Assembly (NCBI GenBank): GCA_028554755.1
Contig: JAPTOF010000005.1
Span: 3,496,501 to 3,560,500 of the forward strand
DNA: 64,000 nt
Direction of reading: 5' to 3'
DNA from: Cordia subcordata
Lineage: Eukaryota; Streptophyta; Magnoliopsida; Boraginales; Cordiaceae
This document shows, one piece after another, positions 18,434 to 31,076 of the stretch. Position 1 is the stretch's first letter. Every line of letters starts with the position of its first letter. The notes under the pieces were generated by a model. It saw nothing but the letters and a program-made list of their open reading frames with translations, ran no database searches and was not told the origin of the DNA. The position numbers and the translations under genes are program-made.

Positions 18434-20431
18434 ATGCATGGTAGAAGATGCTTGAGATTGCCCTTAGTACCGATTAACCCAAAACCTTAAAGAATTGTAC
18501 ATCACTTTAGGAATTTAGAGAATCTTTTAGAAGAGATGGAAAACAATAAGCAAAAACAAGGTGATCAACCTCATCCTCCTATTTACCCTATGAATCTCGT
18601 TCCTCCAGATGAGCACCATGGGCCCCCACATGCCTAGAGCCCTTTAGGTAAGAGACCTTTAGGCCTAATCCCCCTAATGAAGACGAGCCCACCCTTAGGC
18701 AATACTTTCTTCCCAATTCATTTAAGCCTAACTTGGCTATTCATATTCCAGAGTTGGGAGGAGGGAACTTTTCAATCAAGCCTAGCATGTTGGCAATGCT
18801 CCATTCCTTCTATAGGAGGAGTAACGAGAGTCCTTTAACATGCGTAACAAATTTCGTAGAGATTTGTTTCACTCTCCATTTCCTCAATGTTTCTCAAGAA
18901 TTTGTCCACCTTAAGTTATTCCCATTTGCATTGAAGGATAAAGCCAAAGCATGGTTTCATTCCTTACCAAGCGGTTCCATTATGTCATAAGATAAGCTCT
19001 AATCACTTTTCTATCAAAAGTTCTTCCCCATGGCTAAGACCGTCAATCTTAGGGCATCAATGATGACCTTTTCTAAACATGACTTTGAGACTTTTTGTGA
19101 GGCTTGGGAAGGGTTTAATGATCTTCTTAGGCAATATCCACACCATGGGTATGGCATACATGACCTTCTTCAATACTTCTTTAAAGGTTTGACCAAGCAA
19201 CAAAGGATGATGGTGAATGGTGCGTCCAGTAGTAGGTTTTATAACTTGAGACCTAATGAAGCATAGGAAAAGATGGAGTTGTTAGATGAGGATTATTTCC
19301 AAAACACCACCATGGATAGGTCTTGTAAGGGAGCTGATAGGAGAGGTGTTCATGAGATTTTTCCACCGAGGTTAGAGCTTTCACGCATAAGCTAGACTAA
19401 TTCATTTCTTTGAGTCTTTCTTCACAAGGCTGTAGAGCCAATCCCATAGGTTTCTCTTCCATACCATCGGTCGTAAAGACTTGTGTATTATGTTTTAAGT
19501 CCATACATGAGACCGTTGCTTGCCCCTCAACTCCATAATTTCCTGAATTCATTCAAGAGCAAGTTTGCACTACACAAGGGTACTCATGTGAGTACAATAC
19601 TTACTCAAACACATATAATCCAGGTTGGAGAGACAACCTTAATTCTCATAGTGACAGGGCCAATTTGAGTTTTCCCATTCCCAGCCCCAAGCCTCATTCT
19701 AGTAGAGACCTTATCTTGCTAATTCTCTAGGGTTTTATAAAGTCAATCAAGCTAGACTCCCTAGTGCATCTTAGCGTCAGGCACTTCTTGCACCACCTGC
19801 ATCAGCCGCCCTAGCATTTCCTATGCTGTCTACACTTATCTCTCAGTCTCATAGTGATGAGAAGCTAGATCTTTTGATGCAAATGTTCCAGAGACAACAG
19901 CAGCAGATAAAGAATTATCAGGCTAGAGTAGATGCCCAGTTAGGATAGTTTGCCACTCAGCTAAGCATTAAAGACCCAGGCAAATTGCTTGCATGGATAG
20001 AGATGAATCCTAAAGTCTAGTCCTGTTCCTCTCCTGATCCCACTTATCTTTCTCAAGCTTAGGCTAAGATGATCACCACTCTTAGAAGCAATAGGATAGT
20101 GGACAGCTGGGTAAGAGTTGAGTGCTATACAGAGCCTACATCTTTAGGCCTCTCTAAGCCTAATCACCACCTTGTCGAGAAAGAGTTTAAAGAGAGTCCT
20201 ATTGTGAGTGAAGAGCTTAGTAGAGACCATGGTGAGAGTAGCTCCCAACCATGTAGGGAAAGGAAAGCCCCAGTTGTTGAGTCCCATAAGTCTAGAGATG
20301 ATGCTCCTGGAGTTCCATTCCCATTCGCTTTAGAGAAGCCATCACCTAGTAAGGATACTAGGTTTTTCAAGGTCTTAGAGCATCTTAAGGATCTTAAGGT
20401 TAATCTTTCTTCAATTAATACAGTCCTTTCC
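18434..20431 (+). pseudogene. gag: GYPH gag, 3' end cut by the INV insertion
   Basis: Gag polyprotein, capsid and nucleocapsid of the retrotransposon. The start ATG at 18434 gives MHGRRC, matching MLGRRS at the starts of GYP2 and GYP3 gag. The capsid region follows (IPELGGGNFSIKPSMLAMLH, SPLTCVTNFVEICFTLHF, DKAKAWFHSLPSGSI, HDFETFCEAWEGFNDLLRQ, YFFKGLTKQQRMMVNGASS). A CX2CX4HX4C knuckle lies near 19474 (CVLCFKSIHETVAC), then YSNTYNPGW. A Gln-rich coiled coil is near 19880-19960. ITTLRSNRIVDSW leads to FFKVLEHLKDLKVNL. Reading VLS, it stops at the target site TTTCC (20427-20431) and resumes as IPSYSKIFK at 35797. Several TAG stops replace Gln or Trp codons and at least one frameshift occurs near 18650. 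Confidence 0.85.
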
Positions 20432-21009
20432 TAATAGGAATTGGGTTACGCCATTCCCCAACCTGAACCGATCGTACTGGATTTCCCAAAATATGACCGC
20501 CTATGACGTTCTCCTGATTCCTAGGAGCATCACATCATGATCGACCAGGAACATCACATGCTGACAAAGGGATTTACATCCTAATAATTATCAGGCTATC
20601 TCAAATATAAATGTATGATAATAACTTTAAGAATGCCACAGGTCTAAGGGGATACCCTATAGATAGTCCTAAGCACACAAACAAAAAGGTAAGCCATTCT
20701 ATCTTAAAAGGAGGCTAGAATATAGAAGCTCTCTTTTTTCCTCTGTCTCTTTTCTTATTTAATACACACCATCAAGTGGATACATACTAACTTAATCATT
20801 GGAGGGACTAACGCTAGATCTAAACTAGCATGAAGCCTTGCCTTGTAGGTCTTACGTCACCAGAGAAGAAGACCGTCATCACTTTATCTTATTCCATGTC
20901 AGATTAAATTAGGACCCCCATTTGCATGAATCCTTGCCTTGCAAGTCTCACGTCATTGGAGAAGAAGACCGTCATCCCTTTATTTGATTCCATGTTGGAT
21001 TAGATTAGC
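20432..21009 (+). repeat. INV left LTR (plus orientation)
   Basis: From 20447 on it matches the reverse complement of 35308-34846. Shared blocks are GTACTGGATTTCCCAAAATA, AAAGGGATTTACAT, ATAATAACTTTAAGAA, CCATTCTATCTTAAAAGGAG, ATCAAGTGGATA, and CTTAATCATTGGAGGG followed by CCTTGCCTTG. ACCCTATAGATAG (near 20650) is the TATA region; the right copy has CCCTATAAATAGCCCC. It lacks about 440 bases of the U3 present in the right copy. A 96-base unit is doubled in tandem (20829-20924 and from 20925). Confidence 0.75.
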
Positions 21010-21024
21010 ATCATTTATGGGAAC
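21005..21024 (+). other. INV left: decayed primer-binding site
   Basis: TTAGCATCATTTATGGGAAC looks like the other common plant gypsy PBS (TTGGCGCCGTTTGTGGGAAC) after C-to-T and G-to-A changes at every CpG and GC position. It gives the left LTR a plus-strand orientation. The right copy has no comparable PBS. Confidence 0.5.
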
Positions 21025-21771
21025 TAATAATCATTCCCATTGAGAAACCACACCGAAATTGAACAAGTACTATGGATCATAAAGCTGGTGTATCAATTAG
21101 CAGTAACCCTTCGATGTTCATGAATGATTACATGGGATAAGATGCAAAAACCACTCCCTATACTTTTATACATCATAATTTACTAAGTAAATTAGTTATA
21201 CTCTTTTATATGACACTTGAAGTGTTCTAGCATCTTTCTGATGCGCTCGTGTATTAATGGTATCAACCTGTGTACACCTATAATCCAGAATCAATTTGTG
21301 CATCGTTGTTTTCATTTATGAGCTATTGTGTGGATTAGTCTTAGTTACCGGGCAAGGTCTTTTGAACATTTGGTGAAATTTCTCCAAGACTTTCTTTGGC
21401 TTATGGTTTGAGAAGCAAGGTGCTTAGTTCAATTATCATGAAGGTTGAGTATGGCACGGGACTCAAAGATGGTCATCAACATCATTTGGTTAACATGTAC
21501 ACACATGTGGCACCTCATTGATGAGAAGAGAATGCAAAAGTGGCAAAGGGATTAGGAACACCCGGATAAGAAATAAGATACCATTCATTCAAGCAATTAA
21601 AACAAAGCTCAATAAAACAATGAAAATTGACACGTTCCCATAAACGTCCTGGTGGGATAAGTATGCCATTGACCATAAGGAGTATCCCAACATTCTAGCT
21701 ATATATATATGTGTATGTGTGTGTGTGTTTTTTTTTGTATATATATGTGTATATATGTATATATGTATATA
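21025..21771. other. INV left interior, unassigned, ending in a microsatellite
   Basis: No ORF or domain was recognised. The last part (about 21699-21771) is a TA/TG microsatellite with a T run, ending ATATA (21767-21771). This is the target site of GYP2 and matches ACATA on its other side. Confidence 0.5.
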
Positions 21772-23645
21772 TGGTGTACATCTTTGAGTGTAAGCTCTAA
21801 AGACCCACAAGTGCATGGATCGATGCAGTGTAGTGTATGCGAGAACGGGTGTCGAACCACAGAGAGGCTATGTTGTGAGATGGATTCTACGTGTGTTCTA
21901 GAACGTGCCTAAAAATAAGAAATCTAAACTATCTATTTTTGGGATTTTGGATTTTTGAATGGTCGAGAGCTCTAACTAAGACGAATTAAATTAAACTATG
22001 GAATTAGGAAAAGTGGGGGACAAGCTAATCTAGAGGAACTAACAAATGGAAAGGGGTTATGGTGACTTCAACTTATGAATGGGTGATTATATACTTAATT
22101 GCTACGAGATTAAAGAATGATGGATTACTTTAGTGATTGCTCTTAACTAGGTTGCTAAATTAGTGTCTTAATTTTCCCCTAGGACACGGTGCGGGTTCGC
22201 CTCTAGGCGGCAACTTCTAGAGCTGCGGTGCGGTCCTTATGACCTAGGGCCTTAAGAGTGACTAACTAGGTTCCTAGGTGACTTAGAATGAACCTACCCT
22301 AGTACCTAAATCATTGGATGGATTTAAAGCCAAGACCTAGTGTCGCTAAGGTTGACTGATCCTATCCCGAAACCTATTGGCTAGATTTAAAGCCAAAGGA
22401 GACTCGGCCTAGGCTAGCCTTAAATTATGCTTAGCAGGATTTAACCTATTATCGCATTCATACATGTTCTAAGCCAAGGTGTTCGCGAATAAAGGGACCT
22501 ATTCGACTACCAAGCATTGTCATACTTGGATTACACCATTAGAAGCACTTAACAACCAACATGTATGTGTTATTAAAGTCATATTCACTACTAGGCATGC
22601 AAATATACACATAGACATGAATATAAGCATTACCCACTTCATAGCATCCACATATAAACACATAGACATGATTATAGCATGGATTAGATGTGTTTAGTAA
22701 TAAATAGACTTCAATTTATACACATGTTACTCATTTAGGCATTTAATCAATCACTTAGACATGAATGAGAAAACAACCTTAAACAAAAAAATCAAACATG
22801 TATATATAATCAACCATTTAATCCCATATCATAAGAGTATATAGCTAACCCATTACACAAGTAAAATCACCCTATACAAGTCTACTCAATCATAATAAAA
22901 GATAGAACGAAAGAGAGCTTGTGAAGCTTCCCTTTCATCCTTGCTAATCTTGTACAAAGCTCTTGAGCAACTTGAATCCAAATGTTGAAACCCTCTAAAT
23001 TCTCTTGCTCCAAAATGATGAAATGTGTGAAAGAGTGTGTGTGTTGTGGGTGAAGACTAGGGTTAAGTGTGTGTGTGTGTGTGATGGGTGTAAAGATCCT
23101 CTCCAGAATTATCAAAAAGCTCTCCAAAAGACCCCCTTTTTTAGTTTGAAAATCAGGCTTTTATATCGAGACGAACTTCCGATCGACCGGCTTCTTCTCT
23201 TAGCTCGACCGGCTTTTTGGTGATGCTCTCTGGATTGGCCGGTCGACCTAGTCAGTTGACCAGCTTTGGAGGGGTGGTCGTCCGGCTATTTTTGGCACTT
23301 CTTTGGAGTGGCCGGTCGATCGGCTCCTTTTTCTTGGTCGTCCAGCTGACTTTTTTCCTCCATTCTTTGTCTTTCCGGCCTCCAATCTTCTCCTTTTGAC
23401 TCGTACATCTCCCATCTTTATCGCCTATCATCGCCCAATCTCAATCTTAATCTCAAAGTTCACCTAAATCATTGAAAACAAGCAATTAGTGTAGCAATTT
23501 GTCACTTAAACTTAATATGTACATTTGTTTACGCTTAAGCCTATTCTTATCAAAAGTACTACACCAATGCATCTTTTTGAGCACTTAATACTTCTTAAAC
23601 ATAGGTAAATTGCAATGCAAACACACACAAAAACACAACACTTCA
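21772..23645 (-). repeat. GYP2 3' LTR (1874 bp)
   Basis: Starts TGGTGTACATC and ends CACTTCA; the partner starts TGGTGTACTTC and ends CACATCA. Hairpins at 22314-22333 (one mispair) and 22377-22396. CATAGACATG-type repeats between 22560 and 22770. GT-rich microsatellite at 23034-23084. TATAAAA on the minus strand at 23159-23165. GTCGACC-rich blocks at 23175-23350 lie just upstream of the TATA in sense direction. Confidence 0.92.
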
Positions 23646-23682
23646 ACACTCCCAAACCTTCTCATTGCTTGTCCTCAAGCAA
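23646..23682 (-). other. GYP2 polypurine tract with hairpin
   Basis: Sense strand: stem TTGCTTG-AGGA-CAAGCAA (23665-23682), then GAGAAGGTTTGGGAGTGT up to the LTR. A second, more decayed module lies at 24641-24677 about 1 kb upstream in sense direction. Confidence 0.85.
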
Positions 23683-24120
23683 GTCTAATCTTAAATTTAT
23701 TTCTATAGCTGATACAATGGATTGCCTAAACGATTGATTCACTATCAAGGTTGGTCTAAAAAGCATGAAGGGGACATTCCTATTGTGGAGAGATCTCCAA
23801 ATCTTTTTGGATCCTCCCTCTACTCATAAGGGGTCTCGTTTCTCATGGGAATTTCCCAAGTAGCCAATCCACCAAAAGCCTAGGATTTTAACTCACGCAC
23901 TCGGGATATTGATATTTCGTGCTCCCTCAACTAACATGGCCTCCCTAACATGCACCAAGCCTCAAAGACAAGAAGAGAGAATATACAAACAAAATGGCTT
24001 ATAAAAAGCCTTATTTACGTATCTACAAAGATGATAACTTGTGCTAAGTTGACATTGTGTCACTTATGCACTTATTCACTAACTTTTTTGATGCCTTTGG
24101 CTTTTCCTCGTTTTCATTTC

Positions 24121-24163
<43 letters not shown>

Positions 24164-25091
24164 TGCACCTTTTTTTTTTTGCCTTTTTCAAATTTTTTTT
24201 TTGGATTTTTCATGCTTTGTATTCTATTCACAAAAAGAAAGAAAAAGAAAGGCTTAGGTGTATCAAAAAGAACCAATCAAGGAAGGGGCACTCACATCAA
24301 CAATCCTTTTCCAACACTCTTTCCTACCAAGCTATGGGATGGCTACAAGGGTTATTCTTTCAAGGTTCTCATTCCTCACAACTTTGAAGGGCATCCCCTT
24401 CAAGACTTAGTTTTCAAACCACTCTATTCATTTCCCCACAATACAACTCATATTCACCAATCAATTGAGTCAATCACAAAAGCCAACGCAATGATCAACC
24501 AAGAAATAAACAACTCTACATACGTCAAAATTGAAAAATTTTCACCATTTTTAAGCACATAATGCAATCTACCCTAAGCAAGATATATAACAAGAAAACC
24601 TACCCTAAGCAAGATATATAACAAGAAAACCAAACTCCCATACCCCCAAACCTAATTTTTCTTGTCCTTAAGCAAATAATAAAATTGTCGTTACAAAACA
24701 AGTAAGGGTAATGGGGATAAGGTATAAACATGGGGAATAAGTGGAGAAAGGATAGATACAACCTTGCATTTTCTTCAAAGCTTTCCATGCCAATGATAAA
24801 TCACCATACTACTAATCCTGTGACTCACAATTCACAGGCACTCACAAAGAAAATAGGATTAGTAGCATTGCCCATGCATGCTTACATTGGCATATGCAAT
24901 TATATGCAATGGTGTATCTTGTGGGATAAAGGATTAGGATTCAACACTTTGATTTCGGTGTAGGAAAGATAAAAGAAAGAAAATAAAAGGAAACGAAAGT
25001 GAAACAAATGCAAAACTACAAAATTGAACCTAGGTTGCCTCCTAGTAGCGCTAACCATCGTGCCGTCAGTCGGGCAAATACAAACTCATCT
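23683..25091 (-). other. GYP2 non-coding spacer
   Basis: Shared order of landmarks with the other elements: CTCATGGGAATTTCCC near 23845, a TTGACATTGTGTCACTTATG box at 24049, an AT microsatellite and T-run at 24123-24200, the second PPT module at 24641-24677, and CTCCTAGTAGCGCTAACC at 25040. The T-rich tract gives Phe-rich open frames on the plus strand that I do not regard as genes. An env-like gene was looked for here and not seen. Confidence 0.7.
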
Positions 25092-26345
25092 TCAACTTCC
25101 ATAGATGGGGTCCTGAAGCATTAAAACCTCCATATGAGCCATGCCCGGATCATATGCGTGCTTCAGGTGTTGCCCATTCACCGTTAACTCTCGGCCATCC
25201 TTCAACTCTTTAATCTTAACTGCCCCGGAAGGATAGGCATCTATCACCTCATATGGACCATCCCATCTTGTCTTGAGCTTTCCTGGAAAGAGTTTTAATC
25301 GTGAGTTAAACAATCAAACTTTATCAGAGAGAGAGAATGATTTCTTAATAATGTGTTTATCACGAATTCTCTTCATCCTATCCTTATAGAGTTTAGCGTT
25401 CTTATACGCCTCGAATCTAAGCTCTTCCAATTCCGCTAGGTCTAGCTTCCTTTTCTCACCCGCTCTTGCCAAGTCAAAATTTAAGGCCTTGAAGGCCCAA
25501 TAAACTCTATGCTCTAGTTCTACCGGCAAGTGACAAACTTTACCATAAACTAATCTATACGGAGACATACCAATAGGAGTCTTCAAGGTGGTACGGTAGG
25601 CCCACAAAGCATCATTTAGCCTAATAGACCAATCTCTCCTATCGAGCCTAACCATTTTCTCTAAAATATGCTTGATCTCCCCATTGGACACCTCTACTTG
25701 TGCGCTAGTCTGCGGGTGATAAGGAGTGGCTACCTTATGGGTGACCGAATATCTCTTCAACAAGGCCTTTAAAGTCCTATGACAAAAATGCAAACCCTCA
25801 TCACTAATTAAGACCCTAGGGACTCCAAATCTAGCGAAAATGTTCTCCGTAATGAACTTAACCACTACCCTATGGTCATTAGTGCGTGTGGGAATTGCTT
25901 CAACCCATTTGGATACATAATCAACGGCCACTAAAATGTATTGGTACCCAAAGGAAGGTGGAAACAGACCCATGAAATTTATACCCCAAACATCAAACAA
26001 CTCACAAGAAAGAGTAGGGGATAAAGACATCATGTTTCTCCTAGAGATGGACCCAGATTGTTGACATCTAAAACACTTCTTACAATATTCCTGGGCATCC
26101 CTAAAGAGAGTGGGCCAAAATAATCCACATTGCAAGAGCTTCGCGGCAGTCTTCTTCCCACTAAAATGACCCCTACACCCCTCATCATGACACATGCTCA
26201 AAACATTCTCAAACTCGTCCTTTGGCATACACCGGCGAATCATTTGATCTGCACAAACTTTAAAATGATAGGAATCCTCCCAAAAGAAATGCCTAACTTG
26301 CACTAGGAACCTATCTTTTTCTCTCTTCTTCCAATGGGAGGGAAA
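25092..26345 (-). pseudogene. pol: GYP2 integrase
   Basis: Integrase joins element cDNA to host DNA. After RNase [20 protein letters not shown] leads to the HHCC zinc region ([19 protein letters not shown], then YCKKCFRC). The catalytic core has DVWGINFMG, where relatives have Asp in the fifth place. The Asn codon is at 25977-25979, a G-to-A change that removes the first catalytic Asp. The second Asp is kept in LISDEGLHF and the Glu in [11 protein letters not shown]. The C-terminal part runs [40 protein letters not shown], then LKLFPGKLKTRWDGPYEV, ending GMAHMEVLMLQDPIYGS. One TGA replaces Trp before LFNSRL (25313). No chromodomain was seen, fitting the non-chromovirus Athila type. Confidence 0.88.
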
Positions 26346-27755
26346 TCACCCTGTGGCAAGATAGTAAACAATGTGAGCAAACCAAGGTGTGTGGTGAGAG
26401 ACGGCAAACAACTGCTCATCGGGAAATGAATCACGAAAAGGGGAGGGATCACTAGAAGACTCACTAACAAGATGGAAAAGATGATCCACAACTAAATTTT
26501 CTCTACCCTTCTTGTCCTGGATTTCTATGTCAAACTCTTGAAGGAGAAGCAACCATCTAATCAAGCAGGGCTTGGATTCTTTCTTAAACAACAAATATTT
26601 CAATGCCGCATGATCGGTGTAGACAATCACCTTGGATCCTAAGATGTATAACCGAAACTTGTCAAGGGAGAAGACTATTGCTAGAAGCTCTTTTTTCGTG
26701 GTGGTATAGTTCTTTTGTGCTTCATCAAGAGTCTTGCTAGCATAGTACACAACGTGGGGCAACTTATCCTTCCTTTGACCTAAAACAACTCCTATCGCAT
26801 AATCGAATACATCACACATAACCTCAAATGGGAGACTGTAATTAGGTGGCTGGATAATTGAGGATGTAGACAATAAGGATTTAAGCCTATTGAAAGCTCT
26901 AACACCCTCATCATCAAAGTCAAAAGGGACATCTCGTGCTAGGAGCCTAGATAAGGGACGTGCAATGTGACTAAAATCCTTAATGAATCTGCGGTAGAAT
27001 CTTGCATGCCCTAGAAAAGATCTAACATCCTTGACACCCTTAGGAACAGGTAATTTCTCAATCAATTCTACCTTAGCTGGGTCAACTTGAATACCACTAG
27101 ATGATACAACATAGCCCAACACTATCCCTCGTTGCACCATGAAGTGGGATTTCTCCCAACTTAACACTAGATTCTTCTTCACACATCGGTCTAAGACTAA
27201 AGAGAGATGACTCAAGCACTCATCAAAGCTATCTCCAAAGACTGAAAAATCATCCAGGAAAATCTCTAAATGCCTCTCAATCATGTCACTAAAAATGGCC
27301 ATCATACATCTCTGAAAAGTTGCTGGAGCATTACAAAGACCAAAGGGCATTCTCCTATAGGCAAAAGTGCCATAGGGACAAGTAAATGTGGTCTTCTCCT
27401 GGTTCTCCGAAAACACGGGGATCTGATTATAACTCGAATAGCCATCTAGAAAACAATAGTAGCTATGCCCAGCCGCTCTATCTAAGATCTAGTCTAGAAA
27501 AGGCAATGGGAAATGATCCTTCCTAGTTTGGAGTTGAGCTTCCTATAATCAATACAAACTCTCTACCCCGTGGGAGTACGTGTAAGGATAAGCTCTCCTC
27601 TCTCATTCTCAACAACCATGATCCTGGACTTCTTAAGGACAACTTGGACTGGGCTAACCCACTCACTGTTAGAGATCGGATAAATAATGCCTGCATCTAA
27701 AAGCTTAATGATCTCTTTCTTAACTACTTCGCTCATGTGTGGATTTAGCCTCCTT
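26346..27755 (-). pseudogene. pol: GYP2 reverse transcriptase and RNase H
   Basis: The first RT part (27755-27417) is broken by a frameshift and by TAG stops at a Trp (TPTG*RVCIDYRKLN) and a Gln ([12 protein letters not shown]). From 27416 it is open for 356 residues: [20 protein letters not shown], the catalytic box [13 protein letters not shown] with both Asp kept, [17 protein letters not shown] and [19 protein letters not shown]. RNase H follows ([69 protein letters not shown]), with the tether [11 protein letters not shown]. The catalytic Asp of RNase H is present in MCDVFDY and TDHAAL. The RT core itself looks usable; the gene is dead because of upstream stops. Confidence 0.9.
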
Positions 27756-28870
27756 TACATCTCCCTAGAAGGAATGGCTCCATCCTCAAGGTGAATACAA
27801 TGCATGCAAACCGAAGGGTCTATACCTCTCAAATCATCAATTTTCCACCCTATAGCCTTCCTATGCTTCCTAAGAACCTCTAAGAGACGCTCCTCATGCT
27901 CACTAGAAAGATCGAAAGCTATGATTACCGGAAGGGTCTCACTAGGGCCTAGGAATGCATATTTCAAATGATCGGGAAGGAGTTTGAGCTCTAAAGAAGG
28001 GCTAGGCTCAACCAAGGGAGACTTAACCTCAACATCATTGATGGGGACATCACTAGAAATAAGACTAGAAGAATTAACCTCAAGTGACTTATTAGTCAAA
28101 TGGCTCTCAATCAAGGAAGTGGAAGCTACACATTTTCGCTCTAAGGTCTCTACATCAAAACTAGACATCAATTCCTTAAATTTCCTCAATTCTTCTCCAT
28201 CGGTCATAGTCTTGTCTATAAGATCCTCAACACAAGAATCAATCACATCCACCCTAAAGCACTCTTCTCCATCCTCTCCTCCTATACTAGCCCTATTCAC
28301 TGCTTCGGCAACCTTCATAGTGGATCTCAAATTCCTAAATTTCATCTCTAATAACCCCAATCTATAATGGATAATAGCATCCGCGGTGGCAATAAAGGGG
28401 CGACCTAGAAGAACGGGTGTAGAATGTCTAGAGTCATGTCCCAAATCCATATCTAACACTATGAAGTCAACAGGGTATACAAACTGACCTACCTTGACCA
28501 TAACATCTTCTATCACACCCCCAGGTCTACGCTCGGATCTATCAGTTAGCTGAAGAGTAACATGCGTAGGGGATAACTCACTTAAACCTAACTGCTAATA
28601 AATAGAGTAGGGAATGAGATTCACACTAGATCCTAAATCTAACAAGGCATGATCAATCTGGGTCTGTCGGATCCTGCAAGGAATGGTGAAAGCTCCGGGG
28701 TCACTCATTTTGGCCGGAAAGCCCAAAGTACAAATACTACTCACCTTTTTCGTAAGCCTTACCTTCGTAGGAATGTTCGATGACCTACATTTCCTTGTAC
28801 AAAGATCCTTAAAGAACTTAGAATAAGAGGGGATGGAAAGGATCGCATCTATCAAAGGAAGATTAACCAT
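27756..28870 (-). pseudogene. pol: GYP2 protease and protease-RT linker
   Basis: The retropepsin domain is recognisable: VSSICTLGFPAKMSDPGAF, the active site LLDLGSSVNLIPYSIY, then LSPTHVTLQLTDRSERRPGG, DFIVLDMDLGHDSRHSTPVL and LGRPFIATADAIIHY. The DLGS active site in place of DSG/DTG is usual for this gypsy lineage. One TAG follows SIY where relatives have Gln. A linker of about 130 residues contains the segment SLELKLLPDHLKYAFLG with IIAFDLSSEHEERLLEVL and RKAIGWKIDDLRGID. This is the part that reappears at the C-terminus of the NA1 and NA2 ORFs. Confidence 0.88.
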
Positions 28871-30821
28871 AAGGTCCTTAAGATGCTCTCAAACCTTGAA
28901 AAACCTAGAATTTTCACTAGGTGTAGGCCTCTCTAAGGCGGATGGAAAGGGAACTCTAGGCTCAACACCTCTAGACACATGGGACTCATCAATAGACTCC
29001 TTTCTCTCCCGATGAGAGTGGGAAATACTACTCTCTCCATGGTGTCTAATGGGCTTATCTCTTTCAACAAGACCCTCTCTAGGATTTCCCTCAATAGGGC
29101 TACAATGTAGTGCTCTAGACTCAAAACGACCACTAGGTGTAGGCACTGCAAAGTCAACTCCTACCCTATTATCCACTACCTGATCGCTCCTAAGAGTGGT
29201 GACATTCTTAGCCTGGGCCTGAGGGGGATAAGTGGTATTGGTGGAGGAATAGGACTGGACTCTAGGGTTCACCTCTGGCTAAGAAGGCAATTTCCCGGGG
29301 TCTCTAGCACTCAACTGACTAGCAATCTGTTCTAACTGTGCCTCAAACCTAGTCATCTGCTACCTATAGCTAGCCATTTCTTGCCTATTATCAGCTAACT
29401 CCTGCTGCTGACGAGCTAATGCCTACTGCGAATTCTAAATAAATTGTATTAACTTCATCACATCATTACTAGGAGTCTGGCTACTAGAGGGAGCAGGTAA
29501 AGCCTGAGGTTGAGGAGCACTAGTGAGACGGGGCTGATTCACATGATTGAAACCTGGAGGATATTGAGGACGGGGTCGCTGCTGAGGTGGAACCTGAGGA
29601 TGTGAACTAGACTCATGCTGATCTTGTCTCCAAGAAAATTTTGGGTTGTCCCTCCAACCCGGATTGTATGTGTTCGAGTATGGATTATACTCACAAGAAT
29701 AACCTTGTGTGGCACACACTTGCTCTTTCATGAATTCAGGAAATTGAGATGCTAAAGGGCAAGCTACGGTCTCATGAGATGATTTGGAACATAATGCACA
29801 AACTTCAACAACTAATAGAGCGAAGGAAGAACCTATAGAACTAGTCCTATGACCTTGGGATGAAATGGACAGAGAAATGAATTGATCTAGTTTATTTGTC
29901 AAAGCCTCAACCTTAGCGAGTAAATCTAAAGAAACTCCAATCTCATTAACACTTCTCTCGTTGCCTCCCCGACTAGACCTTTCCATGGCAAAATTTTGAA
30001 AAGAATTTTCAGCCATCATTTCTATTTTCTCCCCTACCTCAGTTGGTCTCAAAAGATAGAAGCCACCACCGGAGGCGGCATTGACCATCATCCTATTTTG
30101 TTCATTTAAGCTTTAAAAGAAGTATTGCATTAGGTCATGATTTCCGTACCCGTGGTGTGGACATTGTCTAAGAAGATCCTTGAACCTTTCCCAAGGGTTA
30201 TAAAAAGATTCTAGGTCATGTTGGGAGAAAGTCATAATGGTGGTCCTAAGGTCAGCAGTCTTGGCCATGGGATAAAATTTTTGAAAGAACTTAGATTGAA
30301 GCTCAGCCCATGTACTAATGCAACCATTAGGTAAGGAAATCAACCAAGTCCTAGCCTTTTCCTTAAGAGAGAAAGGAAACAATCTTAGACGTATGACCTC
30401 TTGGGAGACATTGGGGACATGGATGGTGGAACTCATCTCAACAAAATCAGTGATATGATCTAGAGGACTCTCATTGCTTCTCTCGTAGAAGGAGGGAAGC
30501 ATGGCCAACATATTAGACCCAGAATTTAAATAGCCAAATTAGGCTCAAAGGCTTCAGGGAGAAAGAATTGCCTAAGAGTAGGTTCCTCATCTATGGGTGG
30601 ATCCGGTCTACGGGGCTCTCGTCTAAAATGATCTTGGGCTTGATGCCTAAGGTAATCATGAGGTGGAATAGGATTCATTGGGGGATTGGGAGGATTAGGA
30701 GGATGGTTAGGTCGGCCATCTTCTCAAAAAGATCTCCTAAATTCTGAAAATGTCTAGCAATTCTATCGGGTTCTGGATTAAGAGGAACTAGGGGATTTCT
30801 AGGGGATCTCCTACCAAGCAT
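28871..30821 (-). pseudogene. gag: GYP2 gag
   Basis: Start ATG at 30821 (MLGRRSPRNPLVPLNPEP), 281 bases inside the LTR end. A frameshift occurs after FEKMA, then MNPIPPHDYLRHQAQDHF and EPTLRQFFLPEAFEPNLAI. The capsid core (30511-29435) includes MLAMLPSFYERSNESPLDHI, EKARTWLISLPNGCISTW and HDLESFYNPWERFKDLLRQC. One TAA at a Lys position lies in YFF*SLNEQNRMMV. The CCHC knuckle is CALCSKSSHETVAC. The Gln-rich coiled coil (29290-29450) has three TAG codons where Gln is expected. The rest up to FFKV*EHLKDL joins the protease. Gag and pol were probably one reading frame. Confidence 0.88.
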
Positions 30822-31076
30822 GCACAAAGTATCCTAACTCCAGCCACTTCAACCCCTGAAAACTTCAATATTCCTAAAACTACAAAAAATAATCCACAAT
30901 CCTAGAAAGTCTACTAAAACTAAAGACAAAAGTTGAAATAGATAAACAAAAATTAAAACAAGATAATATGAACAATAAACAAGAAAAAAAAAACTAAACA
31001 AACTATAAAGGAAAAGCAAGAATAACAAATAAAGCAACTACCAAAACACACAAGCAAAGAATGCAAATCACCGTGT

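Noticed and set aside
23683..25091. Env-like gene between pol and PPT of GYP2, as in some Athila relatives
   Set aside because: No long frame, signal peptide or membrane segment on the sense strand in any of the five spacers.
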